Source: Gammaproteobacteria bacterium (lineage in GTDB: Bacteria > Pseudomonadota > Gammaproteobacteria > Enterobacterales > Kangiellaceae). From it: DNA of 16,939 nt. The notes beneath the pieces are model-generated. The model searched no databases. It was not told where the DNA came from and was given only the letters and a program-made list of their open reading frames with translations. Shown here one piece after another: positions 6,487-14,546 of the stretch. Location of the stretch: NCBI GenBank assembly GCA_013372875.1, contig JABXIW010000188.1, positions 1 to 16,939 of the forward strand, read 5' to 3'. Position numbers and translations under genes: made by a program. Each line of letters opens with the position of its first letter. The first letter of the stretch is position 1.

Positions 6487-7461
6487 CTATAGGTCTTGCA
6501 ATTTTTTCTGCAGATTATGCACACGATCTTTATAAACCAGAGCTAGGTCGTCATTCGGTTTTACAGCTAAAATCTTATCCCAAATATCTAGAGCTGGTTT
6601 TAACTGCTGGTTACGATAGAGCTTTAACGCATCTTGATGCATTGACTCAGTCACTATGGAACGAGCTTCAACAAAATCACTTAATGTTTCGCTGTAATTT
6701 TGATTGCTTGAAAAGGCTTTTGTGAGCTCAGTATAAGCCGCCTCGGTATTATTAGATTTGGCTAGCCCCAGAGCATTGTAACTAGCTTGCTCACACTGAA
6801 CCTGTGTGGCAAGTTGTTTCAATTGTGTTTGGTGGCTAGAAGAAAAGCTATTGTTCTCCAGTATGCCTTGAATCAGAAAAGCTGCTTCAGAGTAATCTTT
6901 TTCAGAGCGCTCAATAGCGACTTGCTGCTTAGTAGCAATAACCAGTTTATTTTGCAGCTCAAGATTTGTATTTAATTCAGGGTTGGATATGGCCCAATCG
7001 ATAGCTTGATTGTATTGTTTACTACTGATCAGTTGCTCCATATCACTTAAATCGGTGTTGCTCGCTCTATTGATGGTTATGGATTTAGGACGGCTGATTG
7101 CTTGCACCGATGTCGAGTTATTACCACTGCTTTGATATTGACTCGGGATCAGTAGTTTTTGACCAACGGTTAAAGACTGAACCACATCAATATTATTAAA
7201 AGCCGCTAGTTCGCGATAGAGGCTCGCTGAGCCCATGGTCTTTTCAGCAATAATACCAAGAGTATCACCGCTAATTACGTAATATGATTTTGGCTGAATA
7301 ACCTTAGGTTTCGGTTGTGGCTGGATGGGTCTTTGCTGGACGCGAGGATCGACAGCATCAACGATTTGTACTTCTTCCTGGCTTCGATCTTGTACAAACG
7401 AACAAGCTGACAAACTTAAACTGACAATAACTGAAGCGCTGAGTAAACAAAGTTTTTGCAT
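6487..7461 (-). CDS. LysM-domain lipoprotein with C-terminal TPR-like repeats
   Basis: Envelope lipoprotein of 324 residues. The signal peptide ends in a lipobox LSAC with Cys20; Ser at the next position predicts sorting to the outer membrane. A Pro/Gln-rich linker (about 39-58) precedes one LysM domain (about 60-107: YYVISGDTLG through LTVGQKLLIPS), which binds peptidoglycan glycan chains. The remainder is helical and rich in TPR-like spacing, clearest at the end (ALKLYRNQQLKPALDIWDKILAVKPNDD). The gene converges on the kinase gene with only 10 bases between stops and lies 3' of smpB on the same strand. It may act in wall assembly or as an envelope partner of the kinase; the second idea rests on position only. 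Confidence 0.87.
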   Translation of the reverse strand: MQKLCLLSASVIVSLSLSACSFVQDRSQEEVQIVDAVDPRVQQRPIQPQPKPKVIQPKSYYVISGDTLGIIAEKTMGSASLYRELAAFNNIDVVQSLTVGQKLLIPSQYQSSGNNSTSVQAISRPKSITINRASNTDLSDMEQLISSKQYNQAIDWAISNPELNTNLELQNKLVIATKQQVAIERSEKDYSEAAFLIQGILENNSFSSSHQTQLKQLATQVQCEQASYNALGLAKSNNTEAAYTELTKAFSSNQNYSETLSDFVEARSIVTESMHQDALKLYRNQQLKPALDIWDKILAVKPNDDLALVYKDRVHNLQKKLQDL

Positions 7462-7552
7462 GAATTGATATATTTAAACCCAATAGAATTTAATGATTGT
7501 AGCAAGTCACAATAATTATGCCCACTGTTTGCTATAAAGAGTGTGAACAAGT

Positions 7553-8035
7553 TTAAGTATTATGGTGCTTCATTAAGCGTTCTTTAGTTTTGTTCCATTC
7601 ACGCTCTTTTTCGGTAGCTCGTTTATCGTGTTGCTTTTTACCTTTTGCGAGGCCAATTTCTAGTTTGGCACGCGACTTACTCCAATACATGGCTAAGGCT
7701 ACCACGGTAAAACCTTGTTGTTCGGCACCGCGAAAGAGTTGTGCCAGCTCATGATTATTGAGTAGTAATTTACGGGTACGCAAGGGATCAGCAATCACAT
7801 GAGTTGAAGCGCTTAACAAAGGTGTTATATGGCAGCCAAAAAGCCAAGCCTCACCGTCTTTTAGTAATATATAGCTTTCAGCCAAGTTGGCTTTTCCTGC
7901 ACGTAAACTTTTGACTTCCCAACCTTGCAACACCAATCCTGCCTCGAAAGTTTTTTCGATAAAGTAATCATGGCGTGCTCTTTTGTTGAGGGCAATGGTG
8001 CTTGAATTAGCTTTGGTTTTCTTTTGTTTTGCCAA
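7553..8035 (-). CDS. smpB: SsrA-binding protein SmpB
   Basis: Small basic protein that binds the tRNA-like domain of tmRNA and carries it to stalled ribosomes for trans-translation. At 160 residues it has the usual family length. Typical motifs are present in order: [11 protein letters not shown] near the N-terminus, [18 protein letters not shown] (about 38-55), [36 protein letters not shown] and a basic tail that folds in the ribosomal decoding region. It is divergent from ratA, as in E. coli, while its partner RNA ssrA lies further along the same strand beyond the lipoprotein and kinase genes. Confidence 0.97.
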   Translation of the reverse strand: MAKQKKTKANSSTIALNKRARHDYFIEKTFEAGLVLQGWEVKSLRAGKANLAESYILLKDGEAWLFGCHITPLLSASTHVIADPLRTRKLLLNNHELAQLFRGAEQQGFTVVALAMYWSKSRAKLEIGLAKGKKQHDKRATEKEREWNKTKERLMKHHNT

Positions 8036-8133
8036 AATAGGATAGTTTTATAGATAGCATATTCTGAGCGAATTATAGCATCCACCCTAGGACAGATGCT
8101 ACAATCTGCTCAACTTAGAATAGATGACTCAGC

Positions 8134-8580
8134 ATGAAAAAAGTCAATCGCCAAGCTATCGTTCCCTATAGCTGCCAGCAAATGTTTGAGCTAGTGAATG
8201 ATATTGAGCAGTACCCAGAATTTTTGCCTTATTGCGGCGGCTCAGAGATTATCGAGCGTCAAGCGGAGCGAGTAATTGCCACCTTGACTGTCAGCAAGGG
8301 TAGCTTTGAGCAAAGATTTACCACCAAAAATATCAATAAGCCTTTTAGCGCCATTGAAATGTCTTTGGTGGATGGACCTTTTAAATACTTAAACGGACTC
8401 TGGTCATTTACTGAGCTTTCAGAGCAAGCATCGAAAATTGAGTTGACCATTGAGTATGAGTTTTCGAACAAATTATTGGGTCTGGCTTTTGGTAATATAT
8501 TTAGTCAGCTTGCAGAAAGCTTTGTTGATGCCTTTACTCAAAGGGCAAGAGAGCTTTATAAGGTTAATCATTTTGAGTGA
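8134..8580 (+). CDS. ratA: RatA / Coq10-like START-domain protein
   Basis: Protein of 148 residues from the polyketide-cyclase/START family that includes mitochondrial Coq10 (ubiquinone binding) and E. coli RatA, reported to interfere with 70S ribosome assembly. Diagnostic features are the N-terminal Val-Pro-Tyr-Ser pattern with QQMFELVNDIEQYPEFLPYCGGSEI (about 14-38), VDGPFKYLNGLWSF (about 86-99) and a C-terminal helix FVDAFTQRAREL. The hydrophobic-pocket fold makes a lipid- or quinone-related role as likely as a toxin role. It is the first gene of a ratA-ratB pair and shares a 98-base divergent region with smpB. No clear ribosome binding site precedes the ATG. Confidence 0.93.
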   Translation: MKKVNRQAIVPYSCQQMFELVNDIEQYPEFLPYCGGSEIIERQAERVIATLTVSKGSFEQRFTTKNINKPFSAIEMSLVDGPFKYLNGLWSFTELSEQASKIELTIEYEFSNKLLGLAFGNIFSQLAESFVDAFTQRARELYKVNHFE

Positions 8581-8584
8581 GCAG

Positions 8585-8887
8585 ATGGACAAAACAGCAG
8601 AGCAAATCTTGGTGGAAGTTGCCTACGCTTTGCCTGAGAAACAAACCATCTTATCGCTGAGAGTAGCTAAGTCGGCGACGATTTCTGAGATCGTTAATGA
8701 ATCAGGAATATTGGAGCTCTATCCAGAAATTGATATGGATAAAGCTCGTGTTGGTGTCTTTAGTAAATTGGCAAAACTAACCGATACTCTCTATGAAGGC
8801 GATAGAATCGAAATTTATCGGCCATTAATTGCCGATCCAAAGGAAGTTAGAAAACAAAGAGCGCTTAAAGCTAAGGAACAAAAATAA
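8585..8887 (+). CDS. ratB: RatB / RnfH family ubiquitin-like protein
   Basis: Protein of 100 residues in the RnfH/UPF0125 family, with a beta-grasp fold similar to ThiS/MoaD. Recognisable parts are VEVAYALPEKQTILSLRV at the start, the SGILELYPEIDMDKARVGVFSKL segment and DRIEIYRPLIADPKEVRKQRA near the end. The ATG at 8585 is taken as start; an in-frame TTG at 8573, overlapping the ratA stop, would give a 104-residue form starting MSEQMDK and cannot be excluded. The further extension of this frame into ratA is not real. Its position directly after ratA is conserved in E. coli. Function is unclear; the antitoxin role implied by the name is not established by sequence. Confidence 0.9.
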   Translation: MDKTAEQILVEVAYALPEKQTILSLRVAKSATISEIVNESGILELYPEIDMDKARVGVFSKLAKLTDTLYEGDRIEIYRPLIADPKEVRKQRALKAKEQK

Positions 8888-8893
8888 TCCCTT

Positions 8894-10141
8894 ATGGTTA
8901 GATTGATTTATACCCTGATCTATTACCTGTTATCGCCATTGATGTGTGTAAGGTGGTTTTATAAAAGTCTAAGGCCACCGCAGTATAGAGAACCATTTCG
9001 GCAAAGATTTGGTTTTGTAGCAAAACACGAGTCAACGGATATTTGGATCCATGCAGTTTCTATGGGGGAAACCAGCGGCGCTATTTCAATCATTAATAAA
9101 TTATTAGCGAGTGCTCCTAATAAAAAAATAGTGGTGACTACGACTACCCCAACGGGTGCTCAACTGTTGGATGAGCAGTTAGGCAATAAAGTCACTCACT
9201 ATTACTCACCTTGTGACTTACCAGGCACTATTAGGCGCTTCATCAAAAGGGTGCAACCTAAACTAGTTGTTATTATGGAAACAGAGTTATGGCCAAATTG
9301 GTTGAACCTTTTACACGATAAGAAGATCCCGACAATTTTAGCCAATGCTCGACTATCTAAATCTTCGGCGCGAAAATATGCAACTTTTCCTCATGCTTCC
9401 AAAGAGATATTTTCGAAGTTATCGCAAGTATTGGCGGTCAATGAGGCAGATGCTAAGCGCTTTCAAGATATTGGCGTTGAAGCAGAAAGGGTGAAGGTGA
9501 CGGGCAACATTAAATTTGATGCTGAGTTTCCAGTTTTAGATTCTACTGATTATTTTCCTTATTGGCATGAGGATTTTATTTGGGTGGCTGCAAGCTCTCA
9601 CCAAGGGGAGAATGAAGTTATTTTAGCTGCGCATCAGGCCTTATTAAAGAGTGTCCCTAACGCTAAACTGATTTTAGTGCCGAGGCATCCTGAACGTTTT
9701 GAAGCTGTAGCCGAATTAATTCAAAAGCAAGGTTTCAGCCTTAACCGACGCTCACAAACGGAAAGTTATTCAACTGAATCGCAAGTGTTATTGGGCGATA
9801 GTATGGGTGAATTATTAATGGCTTATCAAAAAGCCACTGCGGCCTTTATCGGTGGAAGTTTTGTTGATGTCGGCGGTCATAACCCGATTGAAGCCGCTTT
9901 TTATGCCAAACCAATTCTAACAGGACCTATTTATCATAACTTCCAATACCTTTTCGATGCTTTAATTGAGCAACAGGCGGCACAAAAAGTTGAAGATAGC
10001 TCGGAGCTTGCAAAGCAACTTGAATTAATAGCAACGGATAAACAGAAAGCTGAACAGCTTGGCCGCAACGCGAAAATGTTTGTGGATGCTAATCGAGGTG
10101 CTTTGGATAAGGTGGTCGCCTATATCCAAAGCTATGATTAA
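8894..10141 (+). CDS. waaA: 3-deoxy-D-manno-octulosonic acid (Kdo) transferase
   Basis: Inner-membrane-associated glycosyltransferase that moves Kdo from CMP-Kdo to lipid IVA, the first step of the lipopolysaccharide core. The 415-residue protein begins with a hydrophobic anchor (YTLIYYLLSPLMCV). The N-terminal domain holds HAVSMGET with catalytic Glu59, then TTTTPTGAQ and IMETELWPNW. The C-terminal GT-B domain has VPRHPERF, GDSMGELL, FIGGSFVDVGGHNPIEAA and GPIYHNF, all family signatures. Length is close to E. coli WaaA (425). The ATG follows ratB by 6 bases, so it is probably co-transcribed with ratA-ratB. An AAGGA (8874-8878) lies rather far upstream for a binding site. Confidence 0.96.
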   Translation: MVRLIYTLIYYLLSPLMCVRWFYKSLRPPQYREPFRQRFGFVAKHESTDIWIHAVSMGETSGAISIINKLLASAPNKKIVVTTTTPTGAQLLDEQLGNKVTHYYSPCDLPGTIRRFIKRVQPKLVVIMETELWPNWLNLLHDKKIPTILANARLSKSSARKYATFPHASKEIFSKLSQVLAVNEADAKRFQDIGVEAERVKVTGNIKFDAEFPVLDSTDYFPYWHEDFIWVAASSHQGENEVILAAHQALLKSVPNAKLILVPRHPERFEAVAELIQKQGFSLNRRSQTESYSTESQVLLGDSMGELLMAYQKATAAFIGGSFVDVGGHNPIEAAFYAKPILTGPIYHNFQYLFDALIEQQAAQKVEDSSELAKQLELIATDKQKAEQLGRNAKMFVDANRGALDKVVAYIQSYD

Positions 10142-10165
10142 GGAAAATATTGTTATTGATTTGAG

Positions 10166-11590
10166 TTAGTACTTTAGCAGTAATTGATTTACTTCTTGTA
10201 AGTCTGCTTCGGTTAAAGTGCCTGCCGCTAACTTTAGGTTAATGCCATTAATTAAATAATCGTATTTTGCGCGAGTTAAATTACGACGGGCGTTGTAATA
10301 ACTGCGAGTTGCGGTTAATACATCAATAATATTTCGCGTACCTGCCTGATAGCCTTCTTGGGTTGCTTCTAATGAACTTTGATTCGATTCAAGGCTTCTT
10401 TTATAGGCTTTGAAAGATGCAATGGCAGACTGCAAGTTGGTAAAAGCATTGCGTGCAGAGGCCTGCACTTGTCTTGCGGTTTGTTCATGTTGGTGACTGG
10501 AGCTCAAATAATTTTGTTTGGCTTGCTCGGTTTGCGCACTGGTTCTAAAGCCTGAAAAGATAGGTACGCTTAATGTAATTCCTGCGCTGTAGCCCTCTGA
10601 TTGCCCGCTAGAACTTAAAACTGTTCCTGGTGGCAATGTGGTACTACCAAAAGTTGTACCATTAGGGTAAAGATCGTCCGTATCGGAATCGCTATCAGAG
10701 TAAGTAATATCAAAGTTTAGCGAAGGGTAGTGACCACTTCGGTTTCTATCTATTTCTTTTTTCGCCACTTTAACATTTGCTTGTTGTGCTTTAAGGCCAA
10801 GGTTTTCTTGAGCTGCTACTCGAGTCCAGTCATCGATGTTATTAGGCGATGGCTCGGATAGCTCAACTTCGTCACCAAGTCCTTCGAGTGCCATATAGTA
10901 ATTATTGGTAATTTGGCGTAATGATTCTTTAGCAATATTTAAACTGTTTTTTAAAGACACTTCATTGGCCAAAGACTGATCATAATTGGCTTGAGCATTT
11001 AAGTAGTCAGTAGCATTAGCAAGACCTGACTCGTACTGTTCACGAGTTAAGTCAAGCTGTTGCTTTAATGCTTCTAACTCTGCTTGAGTCGTTGCTAAAT
11101 TTTCTTCGGCAGAAAGTACATTAAAGTAGGCTTGAGCGGCACGACTCATTAAGTCTTGTAGTTTAGAGCCATGATTCAGTTCAGAGGCTTTCAAACGCAA
11201 TCCAGCTTGATCGAGTGCAACCCAATTAGCCCAATCAAAAATAGATTGAGTTAATCTAACTTGATAAGTAGTTGAGTCACTAGTTCTATTGAATGGATCA
11301 GAAGGGCTTCCATCTAAACCTTGACCAGTACTATCATTGTCACGTCTTGATTTTGTTGCACTAGCACTAATTTGCGGTAACAAACTAGAGCGGCTGATGC
11401 GAACTCCTTGCTCGGTCGCTTTCAAGTTGGCATGACTGATCAGGTACTGAGTATCATTGGATAAGGCCGCTTGATAGACCGTCATCAAATCCGTTTTTGC
11501 GGCTGTGCTAATACTTTGTGATTCTTCTGCGATAGTTGCTGTGGCACCAAGGCTCAAAGCAACACTAAGGGCTACCAACGCTTTTTTCAT
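10166..11590 (-). CDS. tolC: TolC family outer-membrane channel
   Basis: Outer-membrane efflux duct that joins with inner-membrane pumps and periplasmic adaptors to expel drugs and export type I secretion substrates. The 474-residue precursor has a signal peptide (residues 1-21, ending in ATIAEE) and two outer-membrane-efflux repeats of long coiled-coil helices. Recognisable parts are YQAALSNDTQY near the start, RLTQSIFDWANW (first beta hairpin), LSVPIFSGFRTSAQ (second) and the ending YQAGTRNIIDVLTATRSYYNARRN followed by GTLTEADLQ. An acidic, Ser/Gly-rich loop (SDSDSDTDD, then TTLPPGTVLSSSG) lies where the second extracellular loop is expected. It converges on waaA and is on the same strand as the pcm-like gene. 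Confidence 0.95.
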   Translation of the reverse strand: MKKALVALSVALSLGATATIAEESQSISTAAKTDLMTVYQAALSNDTQYLISHANLKATEQGVRISRSSLLPQISASATKSRRDNDSTGQGLDGSPSDPFNRTSDSTTYQVRLTQSIFDWANWVALDQAGLRLKASELNHGSKLQDLMSRAAQAYFNVLSAEENLATTQAELEALKQQLDLTREQYESGLANATDYLNAQANYDQSLANEVSLKNSLNIAKESLRQITNNYYMALEGLGDEVELSEPSPNNIDDWTRVAAQENLGLKAQQANVKVAKKEIDRNRSGHYPSLNFDITYSDSDSDTDDLYPNGTTFGSTTLPPGTVLSSSGQSEGYSAGITLSVPIFSGFRTSAQTEQAKQNYLSSSHQHEQTARQVQASARNAFTNLQSAIASFKAYKRSLESNQSSLEATQEGYQAGTRNIIDVLTATRSYYNARRNLTRAKYDYLINGINLKLAAGTLTEADLQEVNQLLLKY

Positions 11591-11650
11591 TATGAATTCT
11601 CTTTAAAAACTGGTGTTAATTTTTTGTTAAAAACTGTGCTAGTTAAATTG

Positions 11651-12322
11651 TTAAAACACAAAGGCCTCAGCCTTTTTGCTATTAATTAGTAATTCAATTT
11701 GGGTCTCAAATAATACTTCTTCCAGCCATTTGCCTTCTTCTATTCGAGTGATTAACTTTGCTTGCATAGCAGGGTACTCACCTTCGACACAAAACAAACG
11801 GCCGCCTATAGTTAATGACTTTTTAAAGGCAAAGGGTAGCTGATAAAAACCAGCGGTTATTGCAATTACGTCATAAGGACCATAATGAGGCCAGCCATTG
11901 GCCGCATCACCTTCTTCAAACTCTATATTGGTTAAGCCAAATTCTTCGCAATTGTTTTTGGCAATTTCGATAAAATCTTTAATGATTTCAATCGAATAAA
12001 CCTTATGGCTTAGCGAAGCTAGTAGTGCTGTCATAAAACCACTACCAGCACCAATTTCCAATACCAAGTCACTTTTTTGGATGCGCAGTGCTTGCAGCAT
12101 TCTGGCTTCTTCGCGCGGCGGCATCATGTATTGGTTTTGGCTTAGAGGGATCCGAAAGTCGGCATAAGCTAACTCTTGGTAAGGCTCAGGAACAAAGCGC
12201 TCTCTTGGCATAGCCGCGAATAAATCTAAAATTTGATTATCGAAAACCTGCCAAGGACGAATTTGTTGCTCGACCATGTTAATTCTTGCTTGCTCAAAAT
12301 TATAAGCGTGTAGGCTTTGCAT
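11651..12322 (-). CDS. PCMT-family methyltransferase (divergent protein-L-isoaspartate O-methyltransferase)
   Basis: S-adenosylmethionine-dependent methyltransferase of 223 residues, related to Pcm, which repairs isoaspartyl residues. The AdoMet motif LEIGAGSGFMTALLA (88-102), a preceding PRERFVP (39-45) and later DVIAITAGFYQLP are present. However, the hallmark GQTISQP of Pcm is replaced by NQYMMPP (63-69), and the C-terminal end (IELLINSKKAEAFVF) differs from the usual VRFVPL. It may therefore act on another substrate. A purine-rich GAGAGGGGA site just upstream supports the start at Met1 rather than Met16. It lies 60 bases upstream of tolC on the same strand, so the two may be co-transcribed. 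Confidence 0.87.
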   Translation of the reverse strand: MQSLHAYNFEQARINMVEQQIRPWQVFDNQILDLFAAMPRERFVPEPYQELAYADFRIPLSQNQYMMPPREEARMLQALRIQKSDLVLEIGAGSGFMTALLASLSHKVYSIEIIKDFIEIAKNNCEEFGLTNIEFEEGDAANGWPHYGPYDVIAITAGFYQLPFAFKKSLTIGGRLFCVEGEYPAMQAKLITRIEEGKWLEEVLFETQIELLINSKKAEAFVF

Positions 12323-12414
12323 AGAATCCCCTCTCGATAATAAGAATAAGAGTTATTAATATTTCAAACAAGACAGCAAGTGTAACAGATTATGAAACCA
12401 CTTCCGCTGGTCTT

Positions 12415-12420
12415 TATAAT
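12415..12420 (+). promoter_or_regulatory. candidate -10 box for the nudF-parE operon
   Basis: TATAAT occurs 60 bases before the nudF start in the divergent intergenic region shared with the pcm-like gene. A -35 box at normal distance is poor. This is the best plus-strand promoter candidate in the interval and is low confidence. Confidence 0.35.
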
Positions 12421-12479
12421 ACTCTAGTATAGTCTAATCAGATTGGCAATAAATCTAATAAATTCAAAGAGATAGAGTT

Positions 12480-13091
12480 TTGACAAAAAGATTTACAAAT
12501 AAAGATATCACTATTACCCAAGACCAGGTTTTATATCAAGGCTTTATGCAGTTGCGGAAGTTGACGTTTAGCCATGCGCTTTATGCAGGCGGTGTGCAAT
12601 CCAAGGTGCAAAGGGAAATGCTGTTTCGCGGTAAAGCCGTAGGAGTTTTATTGTTTGATCCTCAACTAGATGAGTTTGTATTGGTGGAACAAGTGCGTAT
12701 TGGTGCCATGGATGACCCTGAGTCACCTTGGTTATTGGAAGTGGTTGCAGGCATGGTCGAAGAGGGTGAGTCAGAGTCTGAAGTCGCGGTGCGAGAAGCC
12801 TATGAAGAAGCAGGCGCTCAAGTACAAAGACTGATCCCTATTCAAGATTATTGGGTCAGCCCCGGCGGCACTAATGAGCAGGTATCACTTTATTTGGGTT
12901 TGGTTAATGCGCAGACGGTGAGTGACTTCGCAGGCTTGGAGAACGAGCACGAAGATATCAAGGTAATGCGCCTTAAAAAATCTGAAACCTTGAAAATGCT
13001 GCGCGCAGGGCTTATAAATAATGCAATGGCTCTGATTGCCTTGCAGTGGTTTTTCTTAAATGAGTCAGAGTTAGATTTATCAAGCCCTTGA
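12480..13091 (+). CDS. nudF: ADP-ribose diphosphatase (Nudix hydrolase)
   Basis: Nudix enzyme that splits ADP-ribose into AMP and ribose 5-phosphate in the cytoplasm, clearing a reactive metabolite. The complete Nudix box runs from Gly91 to Ala113: G91-x5-E97-x7-R105-E106-x2-E109-E110-x-G112. Upstream, WLLEVVAG and the QVRIG strand match NudF, as does the downstream SPGGTNEQVSLY and the late NNAMALIALQWF. The start is TTG: the first in-frame ATG (Met23) would remove the N-terminal beta strand region conserved in NudF (VLYQGFMQLRKLTFSH), and an AAAGAGATAGAG purine stretch lies just before the TTG. Length (203) is close to E. coli NudF (209). First gene of the operon leading to parE. Confidence 0.94.
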   Translation: MTKRFTNKDITITQDQVLYQGFMQLRKLTFSHALYAGGVQSKVQREMLFRGKAVGVLLFDPQLDEFVLVEQVRIGAMDDPESPWLLEVVAGMVEEGESESEVAVREAYEEAGAQVQRLIPIQDYWVSPGGTNEQVSLYLGLVNAQTVSDFAGLENEHEDIKVMRLKKSETLKMLRAGLINNAMALIALQWFFLNESELDLSSP

Positions 13092-13129
13092 GTAGTTAAA
13101 GGTAGTTAAGGATATTTGTGCACTAAATA

Positions 13130-13591
13130 ATGAATGGTCAGCGTAAAAAATATAATCCCGACTTGCGATCCTTTATGGCACTTTGCGCGACCAATTATGC
13201 CAAATTAATCAAGCTGTTACCGGATATTGAGCGGATTGAAGAGCTAGGCCCTGTGGTACAGTTCCAAGTGAAAAAACAGCCTGATTTAGAAGTTCAATTG
13301 CTGCAGGTGAGTCGCTATACGCAAACCTTGAGCTTAAAACAAGCCGATGTAAAGCAACATCTGAACCGCGAATTTTGTGTGCGAATTTACCACGATGCCA
13401 AGCTGGTTGAAGTCTTGTCAGGAGTGCATGATCCAATGTTGCCGCCTGTTTATAAAATCCCTAATCAAGCTATGAAACAAGTGGATGAAAAGGCTCAGAT
13501 CAACCGATTTTTGGGTGAATGGCTGTCTTTTTGCCTAGAACATGGCCAAATTGACACTCAATATAGGACGCAATTGGCTTTTTTATCTTAA
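13130..13591 (+). CDS. yqiB: DUF1249 family protein (YqiB-like)
   Basis: Conserved cytoplasmic protein of 153 residues with no known biochemical role. It follows the family pattern: KKYNPDLRSFMALCATNYAKLIKLLP at the N-terminus, RYTQTLSL in the middle, VRIYHDAKLVEV and the ending DEKAQINRFLGEWLSFCLEHG. Its place between nudF and cpdA is the same as in E. coli. There is no obvious ribosome binding site, and a GTG 12 bases upstream is followed at once by an in-frame stop, so the ATG is the only reasonable start. The function remains unknown. Confidence 0.9.
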   Translation: MNGQRKKYNPDLRSFMALCATNYAKLIKLLPDIERIEELGPVVQFQVKKQPDLEVQLLQVSRYTQTLSLKQADVKQHLNREFCVRIYHDAKLVEVLSGVHDPMLPPVYKIPNQAMKQVDEKAQINRFLGEWLSFCLEHGQIDTQYRTQLAFLS

Positions 13592-13634
13592 AAAATAAGT
13601 AATAATTCTACGAAATCATAGAAATATCAGTTAG

Positions 13635-14465
13635 TTGAGTAAATTAGAATCTACCATTATCCCTTTGAAAGCTAAGCAAAATACTTTAGAGCTTATTCAA
13701 ATTTCCGATCCGCATCTATTTGCCGATGCGGCTGGTAGTTTATTGGGTGTGAATACGCGCGATAGTTTTCTGGCAACTTTGCAACAAGTGAAGTTGCTGC
13801 ATCCGAATCCTGACGTGATTGTGGTCACGGGTGATATTTCGCAAGATCTGTCCAAAGAGTCTTATCAGTTTTTTGCGCATGCCATGAGTCAATTTGAATG
13901 CCCAGTCTTATGTCTTGCGGGTAATCACGATGAGCTGGAGTCGTTGGAGCAGTTTGCGGTAAATCAACAAATCAGTACCGCTAAGCAATTTCAATCAGTC
14001 CATTGGCAGATCTTATTAGCTCATAGCCAAGTTAAAGGCGAAGTTTATGGCCGCATTGATGATAAAGAAATGCAATGGCTTGCAGATGAGCTGTCCAGCA
14101 ATCCCAAGCCTGCGATAGTTTTTACTCATCATCATCCTGTTTACAGTAATGCCGAATGGATTGATGTTTTAGGGATTAAAAACTGCGAAGACTTTACGCA
14201 GATGTTGTCTCAGCATCAAAATGTCAAGGCTTGCGGTTTTGGTCATGTGCACCAAGCACTTGATATTACAAAAGATTCTGTCCAATATTTATCGGTTCCT
14301 TCCACCTGTATACAATTTAAGCCTGACTCCAAAGAGTTTGCTGTGAGCAATGAAAAACCAGGCTATCGAGTCTACTTATGTCAGCCTGATGGGCAAATTA
14401 AGACCCAAGTGTATCGACTGGAAGCCTATGAGTTGACTTTGGATAAAACTGCGACTGGTTATTAG
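13635..14465 (+). CDS. cpdA: 3',5'-cyclic-AMP phosphodiesterase
   Basis: Metallophosphoesterase that hydrolyses cAMP to AMP and so lowers cAMP-CRP signalling. The dinuclear metal motifs are complete: SDPHLF (24-29; Asp25, His27), TGDISQD (65-71; Asp67), AGNHDE (95-100; Asn97, His98), FTHHHPV (163-169) and GFGHVHQ (201-207). The N-terminal LLGVNTRDSF and C-terminal PSTCIQFKPDSKEF closely follow E. coli CpdA, and length is nearly equal (276 against 275). The start is TTG; no ATG exists upstream of the first metal motif, so a TTG start is strongly favoured even though no good ribosome binding site is visible. It lies 43 bases after the yqiB-like gene. Confidence 0.95.
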   Translation: MSKLESTIIPLKAKQNTLELIQISDPHLFADAAGSLLGVNTRDSFLATLQQVKLLHPNPDVIVVTGDISQDLSKESYQFFAHAMSQFECPVLCLAGNHDELESLEQFAVNQQISTAKQFQSVHWQILLAHSQVKGEVYGRIDDKEMQWLADELSSNPKPAIVFTHHHPVYSNAEWIDVLGIKNCEDFTQMLSQHQNVKACGFGHVHQALDITKDSVQYLSVPSTCIQFKPDSKEFAVSNEKPGYRVYLCQPDGQIKTQVYRLEAYELTLDKTATGY

Positions 14466-14546
14466 TTAAACAGTTCGCTCTTCGTTCGTCCGTTCCCCTG
14501 ATATTTTACTTGCCTAAAGTGATCGAGCTTTATAGGATAAGGTTCG

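Noticed and set aside
8450..8584. Longer ratB frame starting inside ratA
   Set aside because: The extension overlaps the conserved end of ratA in another frame and has no family similarity; family length fits the ATG at 8585 or at most the TTG at 8573.
8134..8887. ratA-ratB as a toxin-antitoxin system
   Set aside because: The names suggest it, but RatA is a Coq10-like START protein and RatB an RnfH-type protein; both are widely conserved housekeeping genes beside smpB. Nothing in the sequence shows a toxin-antitoxin pair.
11603..11636. Direct repeat TTAAAAACTG upstream of tolC
   Set aside because: Two copies 24 bases apart (11603 and 11627) in AT-rich DNA; no symmetry or promoter relation is seen, so chance is likely.
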